A program made the position numbers and the translations under genes. 64,000 nucleotides of DNA from an uncultured Pelagibacteraceae bacterium (GTDB lineage: Bacteria; Pseudomonadota; Alphaproteobacteria; Pelagibacterales; Pelagibacteraceae). The stretch is from contig CACOCL010000001.1 in assembly GCA_902625825.1 (NCBI GenBank), positions 1-64,000 of the forward strand. Direction: 5' to 3'. Below the pieces are notes generated by a model. The model searched no databases. It was not told the origin of the DNA and saw nothing but the letters and a program-made list of their open reading frames with translations. This document shows, piece by piece, positions 50,541-59,212 of the stretch. Within the stretch, counting starts at the first letter, position 1. The number at the start of each line of letters is the position of its first letter.

Positions 50541-51938
50541 TTATAAATTTTTTGTTATATCTTCTGTCATTTTTTTTGCATCAGCAAATAGCATCAAAGT
50601 ATTTTCTCTATAAAAAAGATCGTTATCAATTCCAGCATATCCTGGAGATAAACTTCTTTTAACAAATAAAACTGATTTACATTTTTCAACATCGAGTACT
50701 GGCATGCCATAAATAGGACTTTGAGGGTCAGTTTTTGCCACTGGATTTGTAACGTCATTTGCTCCTATAACAAAAGCTACATCAGCATTTGCAAAATCGT
50801 TATTTATTTCTTCTAATTCAAAAACCTCATCATATGGAACATTTGCTTCAGCCAACAACACATTCATGTGTCCTGGCATCCTGCCTGCAACTGGATGAAT
50901 TGCATACGAAACCTTTATATCGTTTTTTTTTAATGTATCTACCATTTCTCTTAAAGCATGTTGAGCTTGTGCAACTGCCATTCCATATCCTGGAACAATA
51001 ATTACTGATGAGGCATTTTTCATTAAGAAAGCTGCATCATCGGCATTTCCACTTTTTACTGGTCTTTGCTCTTTGCTTTGAGAACTAGATGATTGATCAG
51101 TTGCACCAAATCCACCTAAAATTACATTAAAAAATGATCTATTCATTCCTTTACACATAATGTAGGACAGTATTGCTCCAGATGATCCAACTAAAGCTCC
51201 CGTAATAATTAATGCTGAGTTTTCTAAAGTAAATCCAATACCAGCAGCAGCCCAACCTGAATAAGAATTAAGCATTGAAATTACTACCGGCATATCTGCA
51301 CCACCAATTGGAATTATTATTAAAAATCCAATTAAGAATGAAACTGCAATTAAAATCCAAAATAAACTAGGTGACTGACTTGAGCAAAGATAAAAAGTTA
51401 AAACTACAATAGATATTAGTATCAATGCATTTAATACATGTTGACCTTTAAAAGTAATAGGAGCTCCAGACATGATTCCTTGAAGTTTTAAAAAAGCAAT
51501 TACTGATCCTGAAAAAGTTATGGCACCAACAGCAGCTCCAATTGACATTTCTATTAAACTTGCAAGTTTAATGTTTCCAGGAAAACCCAAGTTAAATGCT
51601 GCTGGATTTATAAAAGCAGAAATAGCAACGAACACAGCTGCTAACCCAACAAGACTATGAAAACCGGCAACAAGCTCAGGCATAGCTGTCATTGGAATTC
51701 TAAAAGCAATAAATGCCCCCACTGCACCTCCTAAAATCATAAAGATAAAAATAAATGCAAATCCAGATGAAAAATTTCCAACTGATAAAAAAGTAACTGT
51801 TACTGCAATTATCATTCCAATAATCCCAAATAAGTTACCCTGCCTCGATGTTTCAGGTGATGACAATCCTCTTAGAGCAAGAATAAAAAGTACGCCAGAG
51901 ATTAAGTAAAAAATTGCTGATAAATTTGCTGAAATCAT
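50541..51938 (-). CDS. pntB: NAD(P) transhydrogenase beta subunit
   Basis: Membrane part of the proton-pumping transhydrogenase that makes NADPH from NADH. The 465 residues hold about nine membrane helices (first 270 residues), with the GAD-region segment GGADMPVVISMLNSYSGWAA, and a C-terminal NADP-binding domain with VPGYGMAVAQAQHAL and NVLLAEANVPYDEV, DVAFVIGANDVTNP. Overlaps pntAb by 4 bases. Order pntAa-pntAb-pntB is typical for alphaproteobacteria. Confidence 0.97.
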   Translation of the reverse strand: MISANLSAIFYLISGVLFILALRGLSSPETSRQGNLFGIIGMIIAVTVTFLSVGNFSSGFAFIFIFMILGGAVGAFIAFRIPMTAMPELVAGFHSLVGLAAVFVAISAFINPAAFNLGFPGNIKLASLIEMSIGAAVGAITFSGSVIAFLKLQGIMSGAPITFKGQHVLNALILISIVVLTFYLCSSQSPSLFWILIAVSFLIGFLIIIPIGGADMPVVISMLNSYSGWAAAGIGFTLENSALIITGALVGSSGAILSYIMCKGMNRSFFNVILGGFGATDQSSSSQSKEQRPVKSGNADDAAFLMKNASSVIIVPGYGMAVAQAQHALREMVDTLKKNDIKVSYAIHPVAGRMPGHMNVLLAEANVPYDEVFELEEINNDFANADVAFVIGANDVTNPVAKTDPQSPIYGMPVLDVEKCKSVLFVKRSLSPGYAGIDNDLFYRENTLMLFADAKKMTEDITKNL

Positions 51939-52246
51939 GACTTATCTTTCTTTTTTTTTTTGTACATAGCTAACATTCTCTGGGTAACTAAAAACCCTCC
52001 AAAAATATTAATTGCTGCTAAAGTTATTGCTAGATATCCAAAAATACTTGAAGATGTAAATATGCTATCAACATTTGTTGCAAGTGCGGCTATGATTGCT
52101 CCAACAATGATTACAGAAGATATTGCATTCGTAACTGACATTAAAGGAGTATGTAATGATGGGGTTACACTCCAAACAACGTAGTAACCTACAAATATTG
52201 ATAAAATAAAAATACTGAGTCTGAATATAAAAGGATCAATTTCCAT
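51935..52246 (-). CDS. pntAb: NAD(P) transhydrogenase alpha-2 subunit
   Basis: The 103-residue membrane subunit of the split alpha chain, with about three to four hydrophobic helices from residue 9 on. The signature SVTPSLHTPLMSVTNAISSV is at about 26-45. It overlaps pntB by 4 bases and lies 1 base after pntAa. Together with the other two subunits it forms the transhydrogenase. Confidence 0.95.
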   Translation of the reverse strand: MEIDPFIFRLSIFILSIFVGYYVVWSVTPSLHTPLMSVTNAISSVIIVGAIIAALATNVDSIFTSSSIFGYLAITLAAINIFGGFLVTQRMLAMYKKKKKDKS

Positions 52247-52247
52247 A

Positions 52248-53336
52248 TTATTTAATTAAAGTTTTTTGGATTATTTCATCTTCGAGGTTAATATTGATTT
52301 TTTTATTTTCTTTATCATAAAGATTTAACACAAAATTAAAAATATTTTTTGCATAAAGATTAGAAGCAGAAGTTGGTAATCTGTTAAGAATATTTGTTTC
52401 TCCCATGATTTTGACCCCATTTTTCACAATAACTTTATCTACTTGTGTCAATGCTGTATTACCACCTTGAACAGCTGCTAAATCATAAATAACAGATCCA
52501 GAGCTCATATTTTTTATCATCTCTTCTTTAATAATTATTGGAGCTTTTTTTCCAGGTATTAAAGCTGTGCAAATAACTATATCAATTTTTTTTAATGTTT
52601 CTGCTAGTAATTCTTCTTGCCTTTTTTTAAAATCGTCTGATGCTTCTTTAGCATACCCTCCCTCTGTTTCTAGGTTTTCAGCACCCTCGACTGATAGAAA
52701 TTTACCTCCTAAGCTCTCTACCTGCTCTTTTGAACTAGATCTCACATCAGTAGCAAAAACTATTGCACCTGTTCTTTTTGCAGTTGCAATCGCTTGTAAG
52801 CCTGCAACTCCTGCTCCAACAATTAGGACTTTTGCAGCAGGTATTGTGCCTGCAGCTGTCATCATCATTGGGATTGCTTTTTCAAAGTGAGAAAAAGATT
52901 CTATAACAGCTTTATATCCAGCTAAATTTGCTTGGGAGGATAAAATATCCATTGACTGTGCTCTTGTGATTCTTGGCAACAATTCTAGTGAGAAGCTATT
53001 GATTTTTTTTTTTATTAATTCACTAATATTTTCTTTATTTGTATATGGATCTAAAACTCCAATTATAGATTGGTTTTCCTTTAATTGAGATAAATTTTCT
53101 GCAGAAGGAAGATTTAATTGAACAATGATATTGGCATTTTCATAAACTCCACTAACATCCTGGTCAACTGTAACACCTAATTCTTTGTAAAGATTATCAT
53201 CAAAACCTAAATGAGAGGCATAGTTATTTTGAATTTTTACTTCAAACCCTAAAGAAATATATTTTTTTGCAATTTCAGGAGTAATTGCAACTCTTTTCTC
53301 AATATTAATATTTTCAGATGCAGAAGCTATTTTCAT
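52248..53336 (-). CDS. pntAa: NAD(P) transhydrogenase alpha-1 subunit (NAD-binding)
   Basis: The soluble NAD(H)-binding subunit, 362 residues, of the alanine dehydrogenase/PNT family. The head MKIASASENINIEKRVAITP gives RVAITP, followed by the segment AQSMDILSSQANLAGYKAVI and the Rossmann motif GAGVAGLQA. TALIPGKKAPIII is the mobile loop. It heads the pnt run, preceded by a 36-residue gene and rpmJ. The ATG is at 53334-53336. Confidence 0.96.
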   Translation of the reverse strand: MKIASASENINIEKRVAITPEIAKKYISLGFEVKIQNNYASHLGFDDNLYKELGVTVDQDVSGVYENANIIVQLNLPSAENLSQLKENQSIIGVLDPYTNKENISELIKKKINSFSLELLPRITRAQSMDILSSQANLAGYKAVIESFSHFEKAIPMMMTAAGTIPAAKVLIVGAGVAGLQAIATAKRTGAIVFATDVRSSSKEQVESLGGKFLSVEGAENLETEGGYAKEASDDFKKRQEELLAETLKKIDIVICTALIPGKKAPIIIKEEMIKNMSSGSVIYDLAAVQGGNTALTQVDKVIVKNGVKIMGETNILNRLPTSASNLYAKNIFNFVLNLYDKENKKININLEDEIIQKTLIK

Positions 53337-53345
53337 AATCCTACA

Positions 53346-53456
53346 CTACAGCAAGAATGTTGCCATAAGAACCAAAACTAAAACAACAGCGACAGTTCCC
53401 CACAGTACAAATTTTGTAAATTTAATCCAGGTATCTTTATGGTTATCGTGATCCAT
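53346..53456 (-). CDS. aa3-type cytochrome c oxidase subunit IV, very short
   Basis: A 36-residue membrane protein, MDHDNHKDTWIKFTKF then one hydrophobic helix to the end (VLWGTVAVVLVLVLMATFLL). Head with His/Asp cluster and single helix match the bacterial aa3-oxidase subunit IV family (COX4_pro_2), which in alphaproteobacteria is commonly next to the pnt genes. It is too short for most ORF callers. The start is ATG 53454-53456 and the stop TAG 53346-53348, 10 bases before pntAa. It would sit in the inner membrane with cytochrome oxidase. Confidence 0.72.
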   Translation of the reverse strand: MDHDNHKDTWIKFTKFVLWGTVAVVLVLVLMATFLL

Positions 53457-53462
53457 TGAAAA

Positions 53463-53588
53463 CTATTTTTGTCTAGCTTTAAACTTAGGATTAGTTTTAT
53501 TGATTATATAAACCCGACCTCTTCTCTTAACCATTTTAGAATTAAGATCTCTTTTTTTAATTGATTTTAATGAGCTTTTAATTTTCAT
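53463..53588 (-). CDS. rpmJ: 50S ribosomal protein L36, zinc-free form
   Basis: A 41-residue basic protein [19 protein letters not shown], continuing [20 protein letters not shown] to QK. It matches the longer L36 form (KxRRGRxYVINKTNxxFKARQ). It has no Cys or His, so it is a zinc-free version. Start ATG 53586-53588, stop 53463-53465. It lies between 5S rRNA and the oxidase subunit IV gene. Confidence 0.9.
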   Translation of the reverse strand: MKIKSSLKSIKKRDLNSKMVKRRGRVYIINKTNPKFKARQK

Positions 53589-53596
53589 AATTCTAA

Positions 53597-53714
53597 ATGC
53601 CGGCAACGACTTACTCTCCCGTGTCTTAAGACAAAGTACCATCAGCGCTGAAAGGCTTGACTACCGAGTTCGGAATGGGATCGGGTATAACACTTTCGCA
53701 ATAATCACCGGCAC
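53597..53714 (-). rRNA. rrf: 5S ribosomal RNA, standing alone
   Basis: Minus-strand 5S rRNA with terminal stem TGCCGG/CCGGCA at 53708-53713 and 53598-53603, and the conserved core CCCGATCCCATTCCGAACTCGG. No 16S, 23S or tRNA genes lie near it. In known Pelagibacter genomes 5S is separated from 16S-23S by a large variable region. Ends are approximate by a few bases. Confidence 0.95.
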
Positions 53715-53758
53715 GAGTGTTATAGCTAAATACAAGATATTGTAAACAAAGATTTATA

Positions 53759-54658
53759 TTAATTTTTATAAGATTTGTTGTGTTTTTTAATAAAATTATT
53801 CACATAGTCTTTTAAATCTATTTTCCCATAAGCCCTATAAACTTTATTATTTAAACTCATACTAGATAAAGCAGATGCATATCTCTCACCTTTTCTTGGA
53901 GCTAAATATTTTATCTTTGTTTTAAATAATGATGCGACTTGATTTATAGAATAACTTTTTTTATTTGAGATACTGTAATATTTACATTTATTTTTTTTCC
54001 ATGCATCTAAACAAATTTGTATAGTGTCATCAATATGAGTGAATCGCCTTGATTGAGTTCCTGGCTTGACAACAGGTAGAGGTTTTTTTTTGAGGTAATG
54101 GTTCTCAAAAATTCCAATTACAGTGGCCATTTTTCCTTTCGATATTTGATTGGGTCCATAAACATTATAAAAGAAAATTACTTCATATTTAAAATCAAAC
54201 CATTTTTTCAAATTTTCGAGAAATTCTAAATTTTTTGATTTTGTAAAAGCATATGGTGATAAATTTTTATCTTTTCCTCTGTTACCTAAAGAGGCTGAGG
54301 TAGCTGAATAAATCAGTTTGATTTTATTCTTTAAACAAAAATCAAATACTGCATTAGTACCAATCGTGTTCGATTGAATACATTTGTTCATTTGTGAAAA
54401 GCTCTGAAAAATTCTTGCAAATTCTCCAAAGTGGAAAATTGAATTTATTTTTTTTTTATACTTATCAAGAACAAAAGAAATATCTTTAGTGTTTGCTTTT
54501 TTATAAATAATATTTTTATTTTTGATATGATTTTTTGATGAACCAGAGGAATAATCATCAATGCTTATAATTTTGTATTTATTTTTTTTTAAAAAAAATT
54601 TAATAAGATTTGTTCCAACAAAACCAGCTCCACCAGTAACTACAATTATATTTTTCAA
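53759..54658 (-). CDS. NAD-dependent sugar epimerase/dehydratase (extended SDR)
   Basis: A 299-residue extended short-chain dehydrogenase acting on nucleotide sugars. The cofactor loop TGGAGFVG is at 8-15 and the catalytic Tyr136/Lys140 lie in YAFTKSK; SATSASLG supplies the usual Ser. GTQSRRFTHIDDTI matches the UDP-glucose 4-epimerase-like group. Substrate not readable. Starts with TTG at 54656-54658. It is the first gene after 5S in the variable region; it is 18 bases from the next GT2. Confidence 0.82.
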   Translation of the reverse strand: MKNIIVVTGGAGFVGTNLIKFFLKKNKYKIISIDDYSSGSSKNHIKNKNIIYKKANTKDISFVLDKYKKKINSIFHFGEFARIFQSFSQMNKCIQSNTIGTNAVFDFCLKNKIKLIYSATSASLGNRGKDKNLSPYAFTKSKNLEFLENLKKWFDFKYEVIFFYNVYGPNQISKGKMATVIGIFENHYLKKKPLPVVKPGTQSRRFTHIDDTIQICLDAWKKNKCKYYSISNKKSYSINQVASLFKTKIKYLAPRKGERYASALSSMSLNNKVYRAYGKIDLKDYVNNFIKKHNKSYKN

Positions 54659-54675
54659 ATTTAACTTTCTTAATT

Positions 54676-55455
54676 CTAAATAAAGAAATTTATAAGCTTT
54701 GTTAAGTAAAAGTCCATGCTATAAACAAATTTTAATTTCATTTTTTTATGTAGGATAAGCAAATAATTAAACGCTTCGTTCCTTTTTTTCCACCAACTTG
54801 TGTTGAATTTTTTATATCTCGATGAGATACCACTTTTATCAAAATTATAAAATGTAAAACTTTTATTTAGAATTTTAAATCTTCCTTTTAAAAAAGCAAA
54901 CATACTTAATCTTGCATCTATCTCTAAGTTTTCAAAACTATCTTTTTTTATAAATCTTAAAAAATCTAAGAAAAATTTTCTTCTAAATGAAATGCAGCTT
55001 GTAGGATGAAATTGTGGCCAAATTGAAAAATTATGTTTTTTTATTTTTAATTTTTCAAAAGACTTTGTTTTTTTTAAAAATGGAATATCTTGAAGAAAAT
55101 CTATGTCTTGATTTTCCTTAAAAATCTTAACAATTGTAGAAATTTTATTTTTTTTAAAAAAATCATCTCCATCTAATAAAAAAATTATTTCTCCCTTAGA
55201 TTTCTTAAATAGTTGAATAATACCATTAATTTGATTAAGAGGTCCGCTTGTAAATTTTTTTTTTTTATTCTTAATTAAAGTAATATTTTTTTTAAAATGA
55301 TTTAATACCTCTAATGAACCATCTGAAGAGCAGTCATCAAAAACAAGAATCTCTTTTTTTTGAAAATTTTGATTTAAACATGACTTTATTGTATTTTTTA
55401 TATAATAACGTTTATTATAGTTTGTTATAAGTATTGAAGCATAACTTTTTTTCAT
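54676..55455 (-). CDS. Family 2 glycosyltransferase
   Basis: A 259-residue GT-A fold enzyme. Motifs: ASILITNYNKRYYIKNTIKS at the start, FDDCSSDGSLEVL, and LLDGDDFFKKNK with the metal-binding DGDD, then QFHPTSCISFRR. Acceptor and sugar not known. It is divergent from the next GT2 by 71 bases. Part of the variable polysaccharide region. Confidence 0.85.
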   Translation of the reverse strand: MKKSYASILITNYNKRYYIKNTIKSCLNQNFQKKEILVFDDCSSDGSLEVLNHFKKNITLIKNKKKKFTSGPLNQINGIIQLFKKSKGEIIFLLDGDDFFKKNKISTIVKIFKENQDIDFLQDIPFLKKTKSFEKLKIKKHNFSIWPQFHPTSCISFRRKFFLDFLRFIKKDSFENLEIDARLSMFAFLKGRFKILNKSFTFYNFDKSGISSRYKKFNTSWWKKRNEAFNYLLILHKKMKLKFVYSMDFYLTKLINFFI

Positions 55456-55526
55456 TATTAAATAATCAAACTTATATTTTTTTTTTTTTAAATTAAATAT
55501 AATAAATAAAAGAATAAAATAGATTT

Positions 55527-56216
55527 ATGAATGATTTAACGATTATTATTCCAGCAAAACATGAAAAAGACTCCCTGCCAATTGTTATTCAAAATTTAAA
55601 AACTTCAAATTGTAAAATTGTAGTTTCTCTTCAAGAAAATGACAAAGAGACCATTGATTCAATAAGAGGTTTAAATGTTGAGATTTTCTATCAATCGGGA
55701 ATAGGTTATGGTAATTCCCTCAGAGAAGCTATAGTAAATTGTAAAACTAAATTTTTTTGTATTTTTAATGCTGATGGCTCTTTTGATAGTAAGGATTTAG
55801 AAAAAATGTATAATTTAATAAATCCTTTAGATTTTGTTTACGCATCAAGATATCTCCCATCTGGCGGTAGTGATGATGATACTGTTGTGACGTATATTGG
55901 AAATAAATTTTTTTCAAAAATAGGAAATATTTTTTTTTCACTTAAAATTTCTGATATTCTTTACACTTTTTTAATGGGAAGAACAGACTCATTTAAAAAG
56001 TTGAATATATCATCTAATGATTTTAAATTTTGTGTTGAATTACCAATTAAAATGGAGATTGCAAAAATGAAATATTCCTCAATCTCGTCATATGAAAAAA
56101 AAAGATTAGGTGGGAAAAAAAAAGTAAACGAAATCATCGATGGACTCTTAATTTTGATAGAGATGATAAAATTATTTTTTATCTTTAAAATTTTTAGAAA
56201 AAAAATAATAAGTTAA
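55527..56216 (+). CDS. Family 2 glycosyltransferase-like protein
   Basis: A 229-residue protein with a GT2 head, LTIIIPAKHEKDSLPIVIQN, and FNADGSFDSKDLEKM where the DGS is in the place of the usual DxD; ASRYLPSGGSDDDT and the C-terminal LGGKKKVNEIIDGLLILIEM segment are like polyprenyl-phosphate sugar transferases, ending in a hydrophobic tail. Lies between minus-strand genes and overlaps the 3' end of the next minus gene by 45 bases. Activity not certain because the metal motif is altered. Confidence 0.75.
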   Translation: MNDLTIIIPAKHEKDSLPIVIQNLKTSNCKIVVSLQENDKETIDSIRGLNVEIFYQSGIGYGNSLREAIVNCKTKFFCIFNADGSFDSKDLEKMYNLINPLDFVYASRYLPSGGSDDDTVVTYIGNKFFSKIGNIFFSLKISDILYTFLMGRTDSFKKLNISSNDFKFCVELPIKMEIAKMKYSSISSYEKKRLGGKKKVNEIIDGLLILIEMIKLFFIFKIFRKKIIS

Positions 56217-57203
56217 TAAATATAAAGAAACGTTAAAAAGAATTATTATAAGCATTATATTTGATTTACTAGCATATAAACTTGCAATTATCATACTTGG
56301 TACATTTATCAAAAGTAAAAATACCGTACAAGATGGATTTAAAAAATTTTTAAAAAATTGACTCTTTGATTTAAGAAATAAAAAAATTAAATGATGTAAG
56401 TGTAAATTATCTGCTGAAGAGACATTATTTTTATTTGATATTCTTCTAGATATTGAAAAAAAATTTTCAAAAGCAGGATACCATAATAAGACAGCAATAT
56501 AGTATGGGGATATAAAGTCATTATTCATACTAAATTTAACTAAATAAACACCTATCAAAAGGGATACTAAATATGCTCCGCTGTCACCCAAGTAAACTTG
56601 ACCAAAAATATTAAATATAAAAAAAATTAAAAGTGAAAATAAAATTAATATTAAAAAATCTTTTTCTAGATTAATTATATTTGGATTATTATTCCATAAA
56701 AGTAATAGGGATAATAAAACGATTAAATAATATCCAGAGACAAGTCCGTTTAAACCATCTAAAAAATTACTTCCATTGATTAAAATAGCTAAACAGAAAA
56801 CTGTAAAAAAAAGATTAAAAAAATTATTCACTAATAACAAATTTAAAAAATCGAGCCTTAGGTCATTGATCTTCAAGCCTTCAAAGTATGATAGACCCAA
56901 CAAAATCATTATTTGTAAAAATAATCTTATTTTTGGATTTGGTAAAATATTTTTATCCGACACAAAGCCTAACAGAGTAATTAAGACAGTGGTTATCTTC
57001 AAATAAATTGACGAATTTTCGCTAAGAATAAAAAAAACAATTAAAATGTATATACCACCTAAAACAATAGGAGATTTATTTTCAGCACCAATCATTTTAT
57101 GCTCCGAAAATGAAATATCATCTCTTAAAAGTTTAAGTTTTTTAAAAAAAACAAATAATGATAAAAAAATTGTTATAATTATAAGTAAATTATGTAAAGC
57201 CAT
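56172..57203 (-). CDS. MraY/WecA-family polyprenyl-phosphate sugar-1-phosphate transferase
   Basis: A 343-residue membrane protein with about ten helices. Motifs: GFVSDKN (position of the usual DD motif, here Ser-Asp), the NGSNFLDGLNGL segment, VYLGDSGAYLVS, and the His motif LHLHHL, in the family order. It would start a lipid-linked glycan by moving a sugar 1-phosphate to undecaprenyl phosphate. Because the first acidic motif is altered, activity cannot be assumed. The gene lies beside GDP-fucose genes and overlaps the convergent GT2-like gene by 45 bases. Confidence 0.82.
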   Translation of the reverse strand: MALHNLLIIITIFLSLFVFFKKLKLLRDDISFSEHKMIGAENKSPIVLGGIYILIVFFILSENSSIYLKITTVLITLLGFVSDKNILPNPKIRLFLQIMILLGLSYFEGLKINDLRLDFLNLLLVNNFFNLFFTVFCLAILINGSNFLDGLNGLVSGYYLIVLLSLLLLWNNNPNIINLEKDFLILILFSLLIFFIFNIFGQVYLGDSGAYLVSLLIGVYLVKFSMNNDFISPYYIAVLLWYPAFENFFSISRRISNKNNVSSADNLHLHHLIFLFLKSKSQFFKNFLNPSCTVFLLLINVPSMIIASLYASKSNIMLIIILFNVSLYLLTYYFFSKNFKDKK

Positions 57204-57211
57204 GAGAATAA

Positions 57212-58159
57212 TTAGCTTTTTCTTGTTTCAATCACTTTTTTCAAACCTTTTTTAAAATTTATTTTCGGTGACCAGCCAAGTTTTAAAATTTTACTAGAAT
57301 CTAAATTTTTTTTATATGTTCCATCTGGACTATTTTTATCAAATAATATTTTTCCATCAAAATTGATAAATTCAGCTATTAATTTGGATAATCTTTTAAT
57401 AGAAATATTATCTCTAGTTCCAACATTTAAAATTGGAATACTTCCTTTAAAAATTTTTTTATAATCGTTTTTGGAAGTTTTCAGACAAAGATATATAGCT
57501 GAGGCTAAATCATTTGAATGAATAAATTCTCTGATTGGCCTGCCCGTTCCGAGTAATTTAACAGTTTTAAGACCCTTTTTTTTTGCTCTTTCAAATTTTG
57601 ATATCATCGCTGGTATAACATGTCCATCAATTGAGTCGAACTTATCATTTTCACCGTAGACATTAGTTGGCATTAAACAAACTATATCAATGTTATGATC
57701 CTCAAAAAGAGCCTCACAAAGTTTTATCCCAGCAATTTTTGCAATTGCATAACACTGATTTGTTTTTTCCAAGCTTCCTGAAAGTAAGCTCTCTTCTTTA
57801 ATTGGGATTTTTGAAAATTTAGGATAAATACAAGATGTCCCTAAAAATATCGTTCTTTTTATTTTTTTTTCATATGCAAGCTTGAGTAAAGAATTTTGAA
57901 TTTCAATATTTTCTAAAAAAAAATTTTTTTGATTTGAACTATTTGCTATTATACCACCAGCCTTAGCTGCTGCCATTACCATAAAATCAATTTTTTTATT
58001 TTTAAAATAATTCCATACTTTATTAAAATCTCTTAAATCAAGTTTTTTTCTATTTATAGTGATTAAATTATAAAATCCTTCTTTTTTTAATAAATTATAA
58101 ACTGAATTTCCTACAAGACCATTATGTCCTGCGATAAAAATTTTATCAGATTTTTTCAT
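57212..58159 (-). CDS. fcl: GDP-L-fucose synthase
   Basis: Epimerase-reductase that turns GDP-4-keto-6-deoxymannose into GDP-L-fucose. The 315-residue SDR has GHNGLVG near residue 11, the catalytic site CYAIAKIAG, and FLGTSCIYPKFSKIPIKEES, LMPTNVYGENDKFD, and RPIREFIHSND, all family features. It overlaps gmd by 4 bases, the classic gmd-fcl pair. GDP-fucose would be used by the glycosyltransferases around. Confidence 0.94.
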   Translation of the reverse strand: MKKSDKIFIAGHNGLVGNSVYNLLKKEGFYNLITINRKKLDLRDFNKVWNYFKNKKIDFMVMAAAKAGGIIANSSNQKNFFLENIEIQNSLLKLAYEKKIKRTIFLGTSCIYPKFSKIPIKEESLLSGSLEKTNQCYAIAKIAGIKLCEALFEDHNIDIVCLMPTNVYGENDKFDSIDGHVIPAMISKFERAKKKGLKTVKLLGTGRPIREFIHSNDLASAIYLCLKTSKNDYKKIFKGSIPILNVGTRDNISIKRLSKLIAEFINFDGKILFDKNSPDGTYKKNLDSSKILKLGWSPKINFKKGLKKVIETRKS

Positions 58160-59211
58160 TGATTTTTTTTCTTAAAAAACTCTATGTCTGAGTCTATCAT
58201 GTCTTTAACTAAATCTTTTAAATTATGCTTTAGTTTATAGTTTAGTTCTTTAAATGCTTTCCTAGGGTCCCCTCTTAGATAATCTATTTCTAGAGGCCTG
58301 TAATATTTTTTATCTACTTTAATCACTAATTCTTTTTTGTTATTTTTCACTAAATACCCCTTCTCGTTCAACCCCTTTCCTATCCAAATGATTTTCAAAT
58401 TTAAATATTTACAACATTCATTAATGAATTCTCTTACACTTAAGGTTTTTCCAGTTGCAATAACGTAATCTTGTGGTTTTTTTTGTTGCAAGATCTTCCA
58501 CTGCATTTCAGTATAGTCTTTGGCATGTCCCCAATCTCTTTTAGCATTAAGATTACCTAAATACAGAATATCTTGGGAGCCTAAAATTTTTTTTGCAAAA
58601 TACATTGTAATTTTTCTTGTTACGAAAGTTTCTCCTCTTCTTGGACTCTCGTGATTAAATAAAATTCCATTACAAGCAAAAAATCCATAAGCCTCTCTAT
58701 AAACCTTTGTTATGTAGTAGGAATAAAGCTTTGAAACACCATAAGGAGACTTTGGAGTCATTATTGACTTTTCATTAAATGCATTGACCTTACTTTGTTT
58801 TTCTCCAAAAAGTTCTGAGGTGCTTGCCTGATAGAATTTAGTTGTTTTTAAATTTAAAAATCTCATGGCCTCTAAAACTCTCAACGTTCCTAGTCCAGTT
58901 ACCTCAGAGGTATATTCTGGAATTTCAAAAGAGTGACCAACATGACTTTGTGCTCCTAGATTGTAGATCTCATTAGGTCTAATCTTGCTGATTACATTCA
59001 CAATACTGTTAGAGTCAGCTAAATCTCCATAATGAAGACGAAATTTTGAACTTTTATGTAAATCTTTATAAATGTGATCAATTCTGCTTGTGTTGAAAGT
59101 GGAAGATTTTCTTTTAATACCGTGAACAATATATCCTTTATTTAAAAGAAATTCTGCAAGGTATGAACCATCTTGCCCTGTTACTCCTGTGATTAATGCT
59201 TTTTTTTTCAA
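58156..59211 (-). CDS. gmd: GDP-mannose 4,6-dehydratase
   Basis: Makes GDP-4-keto-6-deoxy-D-mannose from GDP-mannose. The 351 residues have TGVTGQDGSYLAEFLL at the head, VHGIKRKSSTFNTSRIDHIY, the active-site QASTSELFGE and SPYGVSKLYSYY, and NHESPRRGETFVTRKI. Starts with TTG at 59209-59211. Followed by fcl with a 4-base overlap. Length normal. Confidence 0.96.
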   Translation of the reverse strand: MKKKALITGVTGQDGSYLAEFLLNKGYIVHGIKRKSSTFNTSRIDHIYKDLHKSSKFRLHYGDLADSNSIVNVISKIRPNEIYNLGAQSHVGHSFEIPEYTSEVTGLGTLRVLEAMRFLNLKTTKFYQASTSELFGEKQSKVNAFNEKSIMTPKSPYGVSKLYSYYITKVYREAYGFFACNGILFNHESPRRGETFVTRKITMYFAKKILGSQDILYLGNLNAKRDWGHAKDYTEMQWKILQQKKPQDYVIATGKTLSVREFINECCKYLNLKIIWIGKGLNEKGYLVKNNKKELVIKVDKKYYRPLEIDYLRGDPRKAFKELNYKLKHNLKDLVKDMIDSDIEFFKKKNQ

Positions 59212-59212
59212 T

